Translations under genes and position numbers: made by a program
Shown: positions 1 to 7,735 of the stretch, piece after piece
Numbering within the stretch: position 1 is the first letter of the stretch
How the letters are laid out: each line of letters opens with the position of its first letter
The notes under the pieces: model-generated
Seen by the model: only the letters and a program-made list of their open reading frames with translations
Database searches by the model: none
Told to the model about the DNA's origin: nothing
From: an uncultured Clostridia bacterium
Lineage (GTDB): Bacteria > Bacillota > Clostridia > RGIG6154
DNA length: 12,975 bases
NCBI GenBank assembly: GCA_934457515.1
Contig: CAKSHV010000010.1
Location: 1 to 12,975, forward strand
Reading direction: 5' to 3'

Positions 1-1976
1 ATGCTGTCGTTCCGCGTGCCCATAATGCGGATTCCCGCTTTTTCCAAGGATTTGGCAAGCTTGATTGCCGTCTGTCCGCCGAATGCCACCACAACGCCGT
101 ACGGCCGTTCGTTGCGGCAGATGTTTAGGGCGTCTTCCACGGTAAGCGGCTCGAAATACAGGCGGTCTGCCGTGTCGAAATCGGTCGAAACGGTTTCGGG
201 ATTGTTGTTTACAATAATCACTTCAAAGCCTTTTTTCTTCAGCGCCCACACGCAGTGGACCGAGGCATAGTCGAACTCAATGCCCTGACCGATGCGAATC
301 GGGCCCGAACCGAACACAATAACGCGCTTGTTCGGCAATTTATTGTAGTTAATAAAATCGCGGGTTTCGTTTTCTTCGTCAAACGAAGCGTAGAAATAAG
401 GCGTTTCCGCGCTGAACTCCGCCGCACAGGTGTCAACCATTTTATAAACGGGCGAGAGCGGCTCCGATATTTTCTGCCGTGCCAGCTTTTCAATAACCGA
501 GTTTAAAAAGCCCATTTTGCGCGCCGCGCGGTATAATTCGGGGCGCAGAAAATCGTCTTTTAACTCTTTTTCCATGGCGGAAATGTTTTTTAATTTATTT
601 AAAAACCACAGGTCGATTTTCGTAATTTCGTGAATCTTTTCCAAAGAAACGCCGCGCTTTATCGCACTGTACAGCACAAACAGACGGCGGTCGTCACACC
701 TTGAAATTGCGTTTTCGCATTCCTCATCGGTCATTTCGGCAACGGCGGGCATATTTAAGTCCAAAATGCCAAGCTCTGCGCCGCGCACCGCTTTCATAAG
801 CGCCTCTTCAAAGGTTTGACCGATTGCCATAACCTCGCCGGTTGCTTTCATTTGTGTGCCGATTTTGCGCTCGGCGTAAACAAATTTGTCAAACGGCCAT
901 TTCGGCATTTTCACAACCACATAGTCAAGCGCGGGCTCGAAGCACGCCGAGGTTTTTTTGGTCACCGCGTTTTGAATTTCGTCTAACGTATACCCGATGG
1001 CGATTTTGGTTGCCACCTTTGCGATTGGGTATCCGGTTGCTTTCGAGGCAAGCGCCGACGAGCGCGAAACGCGGGGGTTTACCTCAATGACTGCATATTC
1101 AAAGCTATTCGGGTGCAGGGCAAACTGGCAGTTGCAGCCGCCCTCTACCTTTAAGGTGTCTATAATTTTAAGCGCTGCCGAGCGCAGCATCTGATACTCT
1201 TTATCTGACAGGGTAACGGTCGGCGCGATAACAATCGAGTCGCCGGTGTGCACACCCACGGGGTCGAAATTTTCCATGCTGCAGACGGTGATGACATTTC
1301 CCTTGCTGTCGCGCATCACTTCAAATTCAATTTCTTTCCAGCCGGCAATACATTTTTCGACCAGAATCTGATTGATAGGCGACTGCATAATGCCGCTGTG
1401 TGCAATGGTTAAAAGCTCGTCCATGGTTTCGGCGATACCGCCGCCGCTGCCGCCTAACGTAAAAGCGGGACGGATAATGACGGGCAGACCGATTTCCTTG
1501 GTAAATGCCGCCGCGTCCTCCACGGTGGTGACCACTTTTGAAGGGATACACGGCTGACCGATTTCTTCCATGGTGTCTTTAAACAGCTGGCGGTCCTCCG
1601 CCTTGTCAATGGTTTCGGGGTTTGCACCCAAAAGGCGCACGCCCTGCTCTTTCAAAAAGCCTTCTTTGGCAAGCTGCATGGAAAGGGTAAGCCCTGTCTG
1701 CCCGCCCAAAGTGGACAAAATGCTGTCCGGCTTTTCTTCTTTTATAATGCGTTTGATGACTTCAAGATTTAACGGCTCGATATAAATTTTGTCCGCCACA
1801 TTTTTATCGGTCATGATGGTTGCGGGGTTGGAATTGACCAAAACCACTTCAATTCCGTCCTGGCGGAGCGCTTCGCACGCCTGCGTTCCCGCATAGTCAA
1901 ATTCGGCAGCCTGACCGATAACAATCGGACCGGAGCCAATCACAAGCACTTTTTTAATGTCTTTATTTTTTGGCAT
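1..1976 (-). CDS. carB: Carbamoyl-phosphate synthase large subunit, partial (C-terminus beyond window)
   Basis: The large subunit makes carbamoyl phosphate from bicarbonate, two ATP and ammonia channelled from the CarA glutaminase, for arginine and pyrimidine synthesis in the cytoplasm. The visible 658 codons begin [18 protein letters not shown] and contain the first ATP-grasp half, with the glycine-rich loop ([14 protein letters not shown], about residues 150-165) and the [20 protein letters not shown] block. The oligomerisation region follows, then the start of the second half ([20 protein letters not shown], near residue 570). The family is about 1,070 residues, so roughly 400 residues lie left of position 1; this is a window edge, not a break. 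The frame stays open throughout. The start is supported by an AAAGGAGG ribosome binding site that overlaps the carA stop; the gap to carA is 13 bases, so the two are cotranscribed and probably translationally coupled. Confidence 0.97.
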   Translation of the reverse strand, partial: MPKNKDIKKVLVIGSGPIVIGQAAEFDYAGTQACEALRQDGIEVVLVNSNPATIMTDKNVADKIYIEPLNLEVIKRIIKEEKPDSILSTLGGQTGLTLSMQLAKEGFLKEQGVRLLGANPETIDKAEDRQLFKDTMEEIGQPCIPSKVVTTVEDAAAFTKEIGLPVIIRPAFTLGGSGGGIAETMDELLTIAHSGIMQSPINQILVEKCIAGWKEIEFEVMRDSKGNVITVCSMENFDPVGVHTGDSIVIAPTVTLSDKEYQMLRSAALKIIDTLKVEGGCNCQFALHPNSFEYAVIEVNPRVSRSSALASKATGYPIAKVATKIAIGYTLDEIQNAVTKKTSACFEPALDYVVVKMPKWPFDKFVYAERKIGTQMKATGEVMAIGQTFEEALMKAVRGAELGILDLNMPAVAEMTDEECENAISRCDDRRLFVLYSAIKRGVSLEKIHEITKIDLWFLNKLKNISAMEKELKDDFLRPELYRAARKMGFLNSVIEKLARQKISEPLSPVYKMVDTCAAEFSAETPYFYASFDEENETRDFINYNKLPNKRVIVFGSGPIRIGQGIEFDYASVHCVWALKKKGFEVIIVNNNPETVSTDFDTADRLYFEPLTVEDALNICRNERPYGVVVAFGGQTAIKLAKSLEKAGIRIMGTRNDS

Positions 1977-1989
1977 GGTTCTGCCTCCT

Positions 1990-3072
1990 TTACTTATTGT
2001 TAATGTTTCTTAAAAACCGATTGAATAAAAATGAGGTGTCAAGCGGGCCCGCGCACGCCTCGGGGTGAAACTGCACCGAAAAGGCAGGGGCGTTTTCGTA
2101 TTCAATGCCCTCCACGCTGTTGTCGTTTGCGTTTTTCATAAACGCCTTGGCGGTTTTCGGAAGGGTGTTTTCATCAATCGCATAGCCGTGATTCTGGCTG
2201 GTTATGTATATCTTTCCGGTGTTTTCGTCCTTTACGGGCTGATTTGCGCCGCGGTGACCGAATTTTAATTTATAGGATTTTGCGCCCGCCGCAAGGGCAA
2301 GAAGCTGATGCCCAAGGCAAATGCCGAAAATCGGGATTTGGCTATTCAGCAGCATTTTAAGCTCTTTAATAATTGAAACGTTTTCCGCCGGGTCGCCCGG
2401 ACCGTTTGAAAGCATAATGCCGTCCGGCTTTAGGGCAAGCACCTTACTTGCGGAGGTGTCTGCCGGAACGCGGAGAACGTTTAACCCTAAGTTAAAAAGG
2501 GAGCGCGCAATGTTTTCTTTTGCGCCGAAGTCATACAGCACAACGGTTTTTGCGCTTTTGTCCTCTTTATGTATATACTCCGTTTTTTTCGGAACAGTAA
2601 CCGAAGAAACGGCGTTTTTCACGCTGTATTCCTTTAGTTTTAAAATCAGTTCTTCTTTTCGCTCGGTCGGGTCTTCATATAAAATCATGCCGTTCATGGT
2701 GCCGCTTGAACGAATCATTTTCGTCAGCGCGCGGGTGTCGATTCCATACAGTCCCGGGATATTTTTTTCTTTTAAAAAGGTGTCTAAATCACCCTCGCAG
2801 CGAAAGTTTGAGGGCGTTTGACACCAATCACGTACAATATATGCAGATAAAAAACAGCCGCGGCTTTCAAAGTCGGACGGAATAACGCCGTAGTTTCCGA
2901 TTAAAGGGAACGTTTGCACAACTGCCTGACCGAAATAGCTCGGGTCGGTTAACGTTTCCAGGTAGCCCGTCATTTGCGTTGTAAATACGATTTCAGCCGT
3001 TGTTTCGCGCACGGCGCCGAACGCGCTGCCGCAAAACACCGTTCCGTTTTCCAGTAAAAGATAGCTTTGCAT
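1990..3072 (-). CDS. carA: Carbamoyl-phosphate synthase small (glutaminase) subunit
   Basis: This 360-residue protein hydrolyses glutamine and passes ammonia to CarB. The N-terminal half is the CarA-specific domain (opening [15 protein letters not shown], with [16 protein letters not shown] near residue 31). The C-terminal half is a class I glutamine amidotransferase, with nucleophile Cys252 in GICLGHQ and the His336/Glu338 pair in QFHPEA. SNGPGDP (residues 222-228) and GHRGANQPV are also present. Length and catalytic triad are normal for the family. The segment after HPEA reads CAGPLDT where PGPxDT is more usual, a minor change. The start has an AAAGGA site about five bases upstream. It lies 46 bases downstream of the ANTAR regulator gene; that gap contains a weak five-pair hairpin (CGCTT/AAGCG) with no T-run, so an operon regulator-carA-carB is likely. 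A role in arginine or pyrimidine supply is inferred from the family. Confidence 0.97.
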   Translation of the reverse strand: MQSYLLLENGTVFCGSAFGAVRETTAEIVFTTQMTGYLETLTDPSYFGQAVVQTFPLIGNYGVIPSDFESRGCFLSAYIVRDWCQTPSNFRCEGDLDTFLKEKNIPGLYGIDTRALTKMIRSSGTMNGMILYEDPTERKEELILKLKEYSVKNAVSSVTVPKKTEYIHKEDKSAKTVVLYDFGAKENIARSLFNLGLNVLRVPADTSASKVLALKPDGIMLSNGPGDPAENVSIIKELKMLLNSQIPIFGICLGHQLLALAAGAKSYKLKFGHRGANQPVKDENTGKIYITSQNHGYAIDENTLPKTAKAFMKNANDNSVEGIEYENAPAFSVQFHPEACAGPLDTSFLFNRFLRNINNK

Positions 3073-3118
3073 AAAATCCTTTGCCTTTCCGTCCGCTTAT
3101 AAAAGCGCGAACTGTTTT

Positions 3119-3685
3119 TCAAAATTCGTAGGTTTTTAAAATGCGCTCTGCCACATGCCGCTTTGGTTTTCTTGTGTCCATCGCCTGCTTTTCAATATAG
3201 CGGTGCGCCGCGCTTTCGCTTAAATTTAAAGTCTGCATTAAGCAGCACTTGGCGCGGTTTATCACTTTTATGTCTTCCACCTTTTGCGCAAGGCGGGAGT
3301 TTTCCAGGCGAAGGGAGATATACCGCTTTTGCGCTGCGGCAACGAACCGAATGCCCTGAATTAAAAGAGGCGGGTTGATTGGTTTTTCAACCAAAAATGC
3401 GCCCAATTCCTCGGTTACCTCCTGCACCTTATCAACCACATCGCTGTTAATTAAAAGCACAATGCCGACGTCTTTCGCGCGCGCTTTCTGCGCCAAAGAC
3501 AGGCCGCTGTCGTCTGCAAGAGGGGCGTTGATGACGATGATATCGTATTCGGTTTCATCTAATTTTTCAGCCGCGTCACGGGCAGAAAGCACGCCTTTGA
3601 TAAGCTGTGCGCCGCATTTTTCGATTATGTCTGAGAGCTTTTCAATGCTTGCGGGAGTTTTGGAAACAATCAAAATCTTTTCCAT
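3119..3685 (-). CDS. ANTAR-domain RNA-binding regulator with degenerate receiver domain
   Basis: A 188-residue protein: receiver-like domain at about residues 1-120, a coiled-coil linker at about 121-140, and a C-terminal ANTAR three-helix domain at about 140-186. The ANTAR part shows the expected INRAKCCLMQ helix followed by LNLSESAAHRYIEKQAMD and a final HVAERIL helix. ANTAR proteins bind paired hexaloop hairpins in nascent RNA and prevent transcription termination. The receiver keeps the late Lys101-Pro102 pair but has Asn53 where the phosphoacceptor Asp is expected (VINAPL), and Ser8-Lys9 in place of the acidic pair. It is therefore unlikely to be switched by a histidine kinase. The AAAAGGAG ribosome binding site lies seven bases before ATG. 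It sits between the glutamate synthase cluster and carAB, pointing to nitrogen control; the glnN leader carries a candidate target. Family call is firm; signal and targets are inferred. Confidence 0.93.
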   Translation of the reverse strand: MEKILIVSKTPASIEKLSDIIEKCGAQLIKGVLSARDAAEKLDETEYDIIVINAPLADDSGLSLAQKARAKDVGIVLLINSDVVDKVQEVTEELGAFLVEKPINPPLLIQGIRFVAAAQKRYISLRLENSRLAQKVEDIKVINRAKCCLMQTLNLSESAAHRYIEKQAMDTRKPKRHVAERILKTYEF

Positions 3686-3733
3686 ACATCTTCTCCTTTT
3701 AAAACCGGATATAAAAAGGTTTCAACTTTAAGG

Positions 3734-3764
3734 AAGAGGACTGCGGAATTATCGTAGCCCTCTT
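3734..3764 (-). promoter_or_regulatory. Hairpin in the leader of the ANTAR-carAB transcript
   Basis: On the minus strand AAGAGGGCT (3764-3756) pairs with AGTCCTCTT (3742-3734), nine pairs including one G-U, around a 13-base loop. It follows the 3' end of the GXGXG gene and lies in the leader from the promoter at 3794-3822. The bases after it (CCTTAAAG) are not a proper U-tract, so a strong intrinsic terminator is unlikely. It may be a weak terminator for the upstream cluster, an RNA stabiliser or an attenuator. The loop does not show the ANTAR A1/G4 hexaloop pattern. Confidence 0.4.
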
Positions 3765-3793
3765 GCTTTCTTTCAATAAACTCCTTATCCTAT

Positions 3794-3822
3794 ATAATAC
3801 CACAATTAATTGTTTGTGTAAA
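3794..3822 (-). promoter_or_regulatory. Predicted sigma-A promoter for ANTAR regulator-carA-carB
   Basis: On the minus strand a TTTACA -35 (3822-3817) and TATTAT -10 (3799-3794) are separated by exactly 17 bases. The predicted start is near 3787, giving a leader of about 100 bases before the regulator ATG. The -35 lies inside the last codons of the GXGXG gene (stop at 3806-3808). This would allow the regulator and carAB to be expressed independently of the glutamate synthase cluster, although readthrough from that cluster is not excluded because no strong terminator separates them. Confidence 0.6.
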
Positions 3823-4519
3823 GCTGTTTATAAGGATTTTTTGAATTTGGTGTCAATTTATAATATGTGCTTTTCGCAAATTTGGTTTCGTCCTGATTGA
3901 AATAGGTGCAGAAATTGTGAATAAGCGGCAGAATTTCTGCATTATCCTCTAATTTTTCGCACGAAACCTGGGGCGGAAGGAATTTCGGCTCTTCATTGGT
4001 GCGAAGATACATCACGCCGCCGTGCATGCCCGTGCCGATGTATTCGCCTGCGGGGCGGCCTGTGTCTTCACTGTCCAAAACCAAAATCACGCCGCCCGCC
4101 TGGTATTCGCCCAAAAAATCGCCCGCGCATTTGCCGATGACGATAATCGGTTTGTGCTCTTTATACTCTTTCATGTGAATGCCCACGCGGTAACCCGCAC
4201 TGCCCTGTACATAAATCTCGCCGCCGCGCATGGCATAGCCGGTTGTGTCGCCCGAGTTGCCGTGCACAATGATTTTGCCGTTGTTCATGGTGTCGCCTGT
4301 TGCGTCCTGCACATTGCCGAACACCTCGATGTTGCAGGTGTTAAGATAAGCGCCGATGGCATTACCCGGCGTGCCCTCGATGCGGATGTTTTTGTTCACC
4401 GCACCCGAGCCGATGTATCGCTGACCGAGCACGTTTGTAACGGTCACATTTTCGTCCTCGGTTTGTTTAATGGTTCTGTTCAGTTCTGTAAAATCCAGTC
4501 CGTTTGCACTGATTACCAT
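3806..4519 (-). CDS. Glutamate synthase GXGXG (alpha-like) domain subunit
   Basis: A 237-residue stand-alone version of the C-terminal beta-helix domain of bacterial GltB. It shows the repeated glycine-rich pattern expected of that fold: GQRYIGSGAVNKNIRIEG, GNAIGAYLNTCNIEVFGNVQ, DTTGYAMRGGEIYVQGSAGY and GKCAGDFLGEYQAGG, across about residues 32-175. In large GltB this domain supports the tunnel that carries ammonia between the glutaminase and FMN sites; here it must assemble with the separately encoded subunits. Related GXGXG proteins also occur in formylmethanofuran dehydrogenase and in N-methylglutamate synthase, but the neighbouring amidotransferase and FMN subunits favour glutamate synthase. 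A GGGGG-type ribosome binding site precedes ATG, and the gap to the upstream oxidoreductase is 15 bases. It is the last gene of the five-gene cluster, and the next operon's promoter overlaps its end. Confidence 0.93.
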   Translation of the reverse strand: MVISANGLDFTELNRTIKQTEDENVTVTNVLGQRYIGSGAVNKNIRIEGTPGNAIGAYLNTCNIEVFGNVQDATGDTMNNGKIIVHGNSGDTTGYAMRGGEIYVQGSAGYRVGIHMKEYKEHKPIIVIGKCAGDFLGEYQAGGVILVLDSEDTGRPAGEYIGTGMHGGVMYLRTNEEPKFLPPQVSCEKLEDNAEILPLIHNFCTYFNQDETKFAKSTYYKLTPNSKNPYKQLYTNN

Positions 4520-4534
4520 GATTTTAACCCCCTT

Positions 4535-5755
4535 TTATACCAAACTGCCAAGCATTCTTCTGCGTTCGCTTTCGGAAAATGCCGAAAGATTCGGCGTGCC
4601 CAAAATGGAGCTGTCAAGCGAAGACAGCGGAATTTTCTTTTTCATTATATTAGTGTAAATGCCGCCGCGGGCAACATTTCCCATTAAGATAAAGCCTTTG
4701 AGCAGGTCGTCTTTTACAAACAGCTTTTTGTAGTTTTCGCCGTCTTTTTCGGTGATTGCCTCGCCCGTATAGGTGCCGGCGGTTAAAATGTGATAGCCGT
4801 TAAAGCCGATGGCGTTCATGGGCGCGCCGTTTGTAAACTCCGCTTTTCCGCCCGCCATGTTTATGCCCGCAACCTCGCCTTGCATGTAGGCGTTCGGCAA
4901 AAGCGCAAGGATTCGCTTGCCGCCGAAGGTGACGTCCTCGGTCAGCACGCAGTCACCTGCCGCATACACATTGTCGAGGGTAGTTTTCTGCGTTTCGTCG
5001 GTCACAATTCCTTTTTCAACTGCCGCGCCTGCGTTTTGCGCAAGCTCTGTGTTCGGACGAACGCCGACGGCGAGCACCAGAACATCAAACACAACTTCTT
5101 TGCCCGATTTTAAGTGCGCCACGCTGTTGTCAAACGTTTCAACGCAGTCCGAAAGGTGGAATTTCATGCCGTCTTCTTCCAAATGCTTTTGCATGAGAGC
5201 GGCGCCCTCTTCGTCCAAAATGCTGGATAAAATGCGGTCCGCCAGGTCAACAACCGTGATGTCTTTTGTGATTCTTCCGATTCCCTCGGCGCATTTTAAT
5301 CCGATTAGGCCCGCGCCCACAATCAAAACCTTCGAGGCGGGCGTAAGCACGTTTTCAAGCGCCAGTGCGTCGTCGAATTTCATGAACGAGAACTTATTTT
5401 CAACGCTGTCTAACCCTTTCATGGGCGGAACGAACGGCGAAGAACCGGTCGCGATTAACAGTTTGTCGAACGAAACGGTTTTGCCGCTTTCGAGCGTAAC
5501 CTCTTTTTTATCGATTTTAACCGCTTTTTCGCCCAAAAGCGCGGTTACGTTGTTGTCTTTATAAAAATTTTCATCTCTGTAGCGCATGGTTTCTCTCGTA
5601 ACCTTGCCTAAAAGATAGTAAGAAATAAGCGGGCGGGAATAGGTGTGGTGCACCTCGTCCGAAATGACGGTAATTTCGCCTTTTGTGTCCACCTTGCGAA
5701 TGCCCTCAATACAGCCGACAGCCGCCGCCGAATTTCCGATGATTACGTATTTCAT
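4535..5755 (-). CDS. FAD-dependent NAD(P)H oxidoreductase, glutamate synthase-associated
   Basis: A 406-residue member of the class I pyridine nucleotide-disulfide oxidoreductase fold (nitrite reductase/rubredoxin reductase/ferredoxin reductase group). The N-terminal FAD site reads VIIGNSAAAVG (residues 4-14), a variant of GxGxxG. A second Rossmann motif, VGAGLIG (146-152), suits NAD(P)H, and VYAAGDC (263-269) is the second FAD-binding motif. No CxxC redox disulfide is seen, so it is not a thioredoxin- or lipoamide-type enzyme. It overlaps the upstream ferredoxin gene by four bases (ATGA), indicating translational coupling. The inferred role is moving electrons from NAD(P)H through the four-cluster ferredoxin to the FMN synthase subunit, replacing GltD. 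Electron flow in the other direction, or an additional acceptor, cannot be excluded from sequence. Confidence 0.9.
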   Translation of the reverse strand: MKYVIIGNSAAAVGCIEGIRKVDTKGEITVISDEVHHTYSRPLISYYLLGKVTRETMRYRDENFYKDNNVTALLGEKAVKIDKKEVTLESGKTVSFDKLLIATGSSPFVPPMKGLDSVENKFSFMKFDDALALENVLTPASKVLIVGAGLIGLKCAEGIGRITKDITVVDLADRILSSILDEEGAALMQKHLEEDGMKFHLSDCVETFDNSVAHLKSGKEVVFDVLVLAVGVRPNTELAQNAGAAVEKGIVTDETQKTTLDNVYAAGDCVLTEDVTFGGKRILALLPNAYMQGEVAGINMAGGKAEFTNGAPMNAIGFNGYHILTAGTYTGEAITEKDGENYKKLFVKDDLLKGFILMGNVARGGIYTNIMKKKIPLSSLDSSILGTPNLSAFSESERRRMLGSLV

Positions 5756-6195
5756 TTCATCTCGCCCCTTTCTTCAAACACAATGGCGCGGTTCGGACAT
5801 GCTGCGGCACAGGCGGGTTCGCCGCCGCTTTGAATGCACAAATCGCACTTTTTGACAGGTTTGTTGCCGTCCGGCACAATTGAACCGTAAGGACAGGACA
5901 AAATGCAGGTGAAACAGCCGATGCAGCGGTTTTCGTCTACCGTAACCACGCCGTCCGCATTTTTGGAAAGCGCGCCCGTTATGCAGCTTTTCACGCAAAG
6001 GGGTGTTTCGCAATGGCGGCAGGATACCGCAAAATTCACCGCGTCGCCCTCTTCTATCTGTATTCTCGCCACCGGCGGATGATCGCAGTTATACGCTTTT
6101 TCCATCGATTCCTTGCCGCTGTGGGCAAAGCCGCAGTAAAATTCGCATAAATGACAGCCAAGGCAGCGTTCTTCGTTTACATACACCTTTTTCAT
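5752..6195 (-). CDS. Four-cluster 4Fe-4S ferredoxin subunit (HycB/DmsB-like)
   Basis: A 147-residue protein with sixteen cysteines in four groups: C11-C14-C17-C21, C59-C62-C67-C71, C91-C94-C97-C101 and C117-C120-C129-C133. This is the arrangement of the electron-transfer subunits of molybdopterin oxidoreductases and hydrogenases, expected to hold four [4Fe-4S] clusters. An extra Cys37 lies outside the four groups. No signal peptide or membrane segment is visible, so it should be cytoplasmic. The start has a GGGAGG site eight bases upstream. It sits between the FMN synthase gene and the FAD oxidoreductase gene and overlaps the latter by four bases, so it most likely wires the FAD subunit to the Fe-S clusters of the synthase subunit. 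That partner assignment is inferred from the operon. Confidence 0.92.
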   Translation of the reverse strand: MKKVYVNEERCLGCHLCEFYCGFAHSGKESMEKAYNCDHPPVARIQIEEGDAVNFAVSCRHCETPLCVKSCITGALSKNADGVVTVDENRCIGCFTCILSCPYGSIVPDGNKPVKKCDLCIQSGGEPACAAACPNRAIVFEERGEMK

Positions 6196-6212
6196 TTGGC
6201 AAACCTCCCTTT

Positions 6213-7715
6213 TTATTCTCCGGCGTGCTGAATACCCAAAATGTCAAGCTCTTTCTGCGTAAGACCGATGCCGCGCAGCATTAAGCGGTTGCCTTTTAAG
6301 GCTTCAAGCGAGTTAATGCCCATGCCGCCCATGAACTCTTTGATTTCATGCGTCCACGCGTGAACCAGGTTTTCCAGCCGTTCGTGGCCGATTTCAGGAT
6401 TTAAGCGTTTAACCAAATCGGGTCTTTGGGTTGCGATACCCCAGTTGCACTTGCCCGAATGGCAGGAGCGGCAGAGATGGCAGCCCATGGCAAGGAGCGC
6501 AGGTGTGCCGATATACACGGCGTCTGCACCGAGTGCAACCGCTTTAATAATATCGGACGAGCAGCGAACCGAGCCGGCAACGATTAACGAAACCTCGTTT
6601 CGTATGCCCTCTTCTCTTAAGCGCTGGTCAACTGCGGCAAGCGCCAGTTCAATCGGAATACCCACATTGTCGCGGATTCTGGTGGGTGCTGCGCCCGTGC
6701 CGCCGCGGAAACCGTCGATTGCAATGATGTCTGCACCGCTTCTTGCGATACCGCTTGCGATTGCCGCAACATTGTGCACTGCCGCGATTTTAACAATAAT
6801 CGGCTTTTTATAGTTGGTTGCTTCTTTTAAAGAGTAAACCAACTGCCGTAAATCTTCAATAGAATAAATATCGTGGTGCGGTGCGGGAGAAATCGCGTCC
6901 GAGCCCATGGGAATCATACGCGTTTTGGAAACGTCCTCCAAAATTTTTGCGCCCGGCAGATGTCCGCCGATACCCGGCTTTGCGCCCTGCCCCATTTTAA
7001 TTTCAATGGCAGCGCCTGCCTCCAGATAATCTTGGTGCACGCCGAAACGACCCGACGCAACCTGCACGATGGTGTTTTTGCCGTATTTATAAAAATCCTT
7101 GTTCAAGCCGCCCTCACCCGTGTTGTAATAGGTGTTTAAGTTGGTTGCGGCACGCGCCAAAGATTCGTGCGCGTTTTTGCTGATTGAGCCGTAGGACATG
7201 GCGGAGAACAAAATAGGTGTGTCAAGCGTAAGTCCCGGCGTTTTTTTGCCGATGTAGTTTCCTTTTTCGTCAAACTTAATTTCCGGCTTTTTGCCGAGGA
7301 ACACTTTGGTTTCCATCGGCTCGCGCAGGGGGTCGATGGACGGGTTTGTAACCTGGGACGCGTTGATTAACATTTTGTCCCAGTAAACCGGGTATGGCTT
7401 GGGGTTGCCCATGCTGGACAAAAGCACGCCGCCCGAGCTTGCCTGACGGTAAATTTCGGTGATAACATCGGGTGTATAATTATAATTTTCACGGAATGTG
7501 TGCGCAGACTTTACAATCTTAAGCGCGCCCGTGGGGCAAAGACAAACACAGCGGTGGCAGCAAACGCATTTTGCATTGTCTGCCCGCATGATATTTAATT
7601 CTTTATCAAAGGAATGAACCTCGTTTGCGCACTGCCGTTCACAGACGCGGCAGCGGATACATTTATCTTTATCTCGCACGACATCGAATGCCGGCTGAAT
7701 ATAGTTGATAGGCAT
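6213..7715 (-). CDS. Glutamate synthase FMN/Fe-S domain subunit with N-terminal ferredoxin module
   Basis: This 500-residue protein is the core synthase subunit: it converts 2-oxoglutarate, ammonia from the amidotransferase and two electrons to glutamate at FMN. The N-terminus carries two [4Fe-4S] motifs, C19-C22-C25-C29 and C50-C53-C56-C60. The FMN-binding barrel follows, with SAMSYGSISKNAHESLA, GEGG, KMGQGAKPGIGGHLPG, IDGFRGGTGAAP and GADAVYIGTPALLAMGC. The last is followed by the 3Fe-4S cysteines in CHLCRSCHSGKC (C-x5-C-x4-C). This is the archaeal-type, split arrangement rather than the 1,500-residue fused GltB. The start uses an AAAGGA site next to the upstream gene's stop; the gap is 20 bases. 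A glutamate synthase role is better supported than N-methylglutamate synthase because glutamine synthetase and an ammonium channel are adjacent. Confidence 0.95.
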   Translation of the reverse strand: MPINYIQPAFDVVRDKDKCIRCRVCERQCANEVHSFDKELNIMRADNAKCVCCHRCVCLCPTGALKIVKSAHTFRENYNYTPDVITEIYRQASSGGVLLSSMGNPKPYPVYWDKMLINASQVTNPSIDPLREPMETKVFLGKKPEIKFDEKGNYIGKKTPGLTLDTPILFSAMSYGSISKNAHESLARAATNLNTYYNTGEGGLNKDFYKYGKNTIVQVASGRFGVHQDYLEAGAAIEIKMGQGAKPGIGGHLPGAKILEDVSKTRMIPMGSDAISPAPHHDIYSIEDLRQLVYSLKEATNYKKPIIVKIAAVHNVAAIASGIARSGADIIAIDGFRGGTGAAPTRIRDNVGIPIELALAAVDQRLREEGIRNEVSLIVAGSVRCSSDIIKAVALGADAVYIGTPALLAMGCHLCRSCHSGKCNWGIATQRPDLVKRLNPEIGHERLENLVHAWTHEIKEFMGGMGINSLEALKGNRLMLRGIGLTQKELDILGIQHAGE

Positions 7716-7735
7716 GAAAATCGACTTCCTTTCTC

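Noticed and set aside
2321..2821. Plus-strand open frame of 166 codons opposite carA
   Set aside because: It lies wholly antisense to a well-conserved carA, has no ribosome binding site and resembles no family I recognise.
3686..3805. PyrR-type attenuator or arginine operator upstream of carAB
   Set aside because: I see no conserved PyrR-binding loop sequence, no strong terminator and no recognisable ARG box; the regulator gene, not carA, follows this leader.
4022..4687. Plus-strand open frame of 221 codons opposite the GXGXG and FAD genes
   Set aside because: Antisense shadow of two conserved genes; its composition is that of reverse-complemented glycine- and valine-rich coding sequence.
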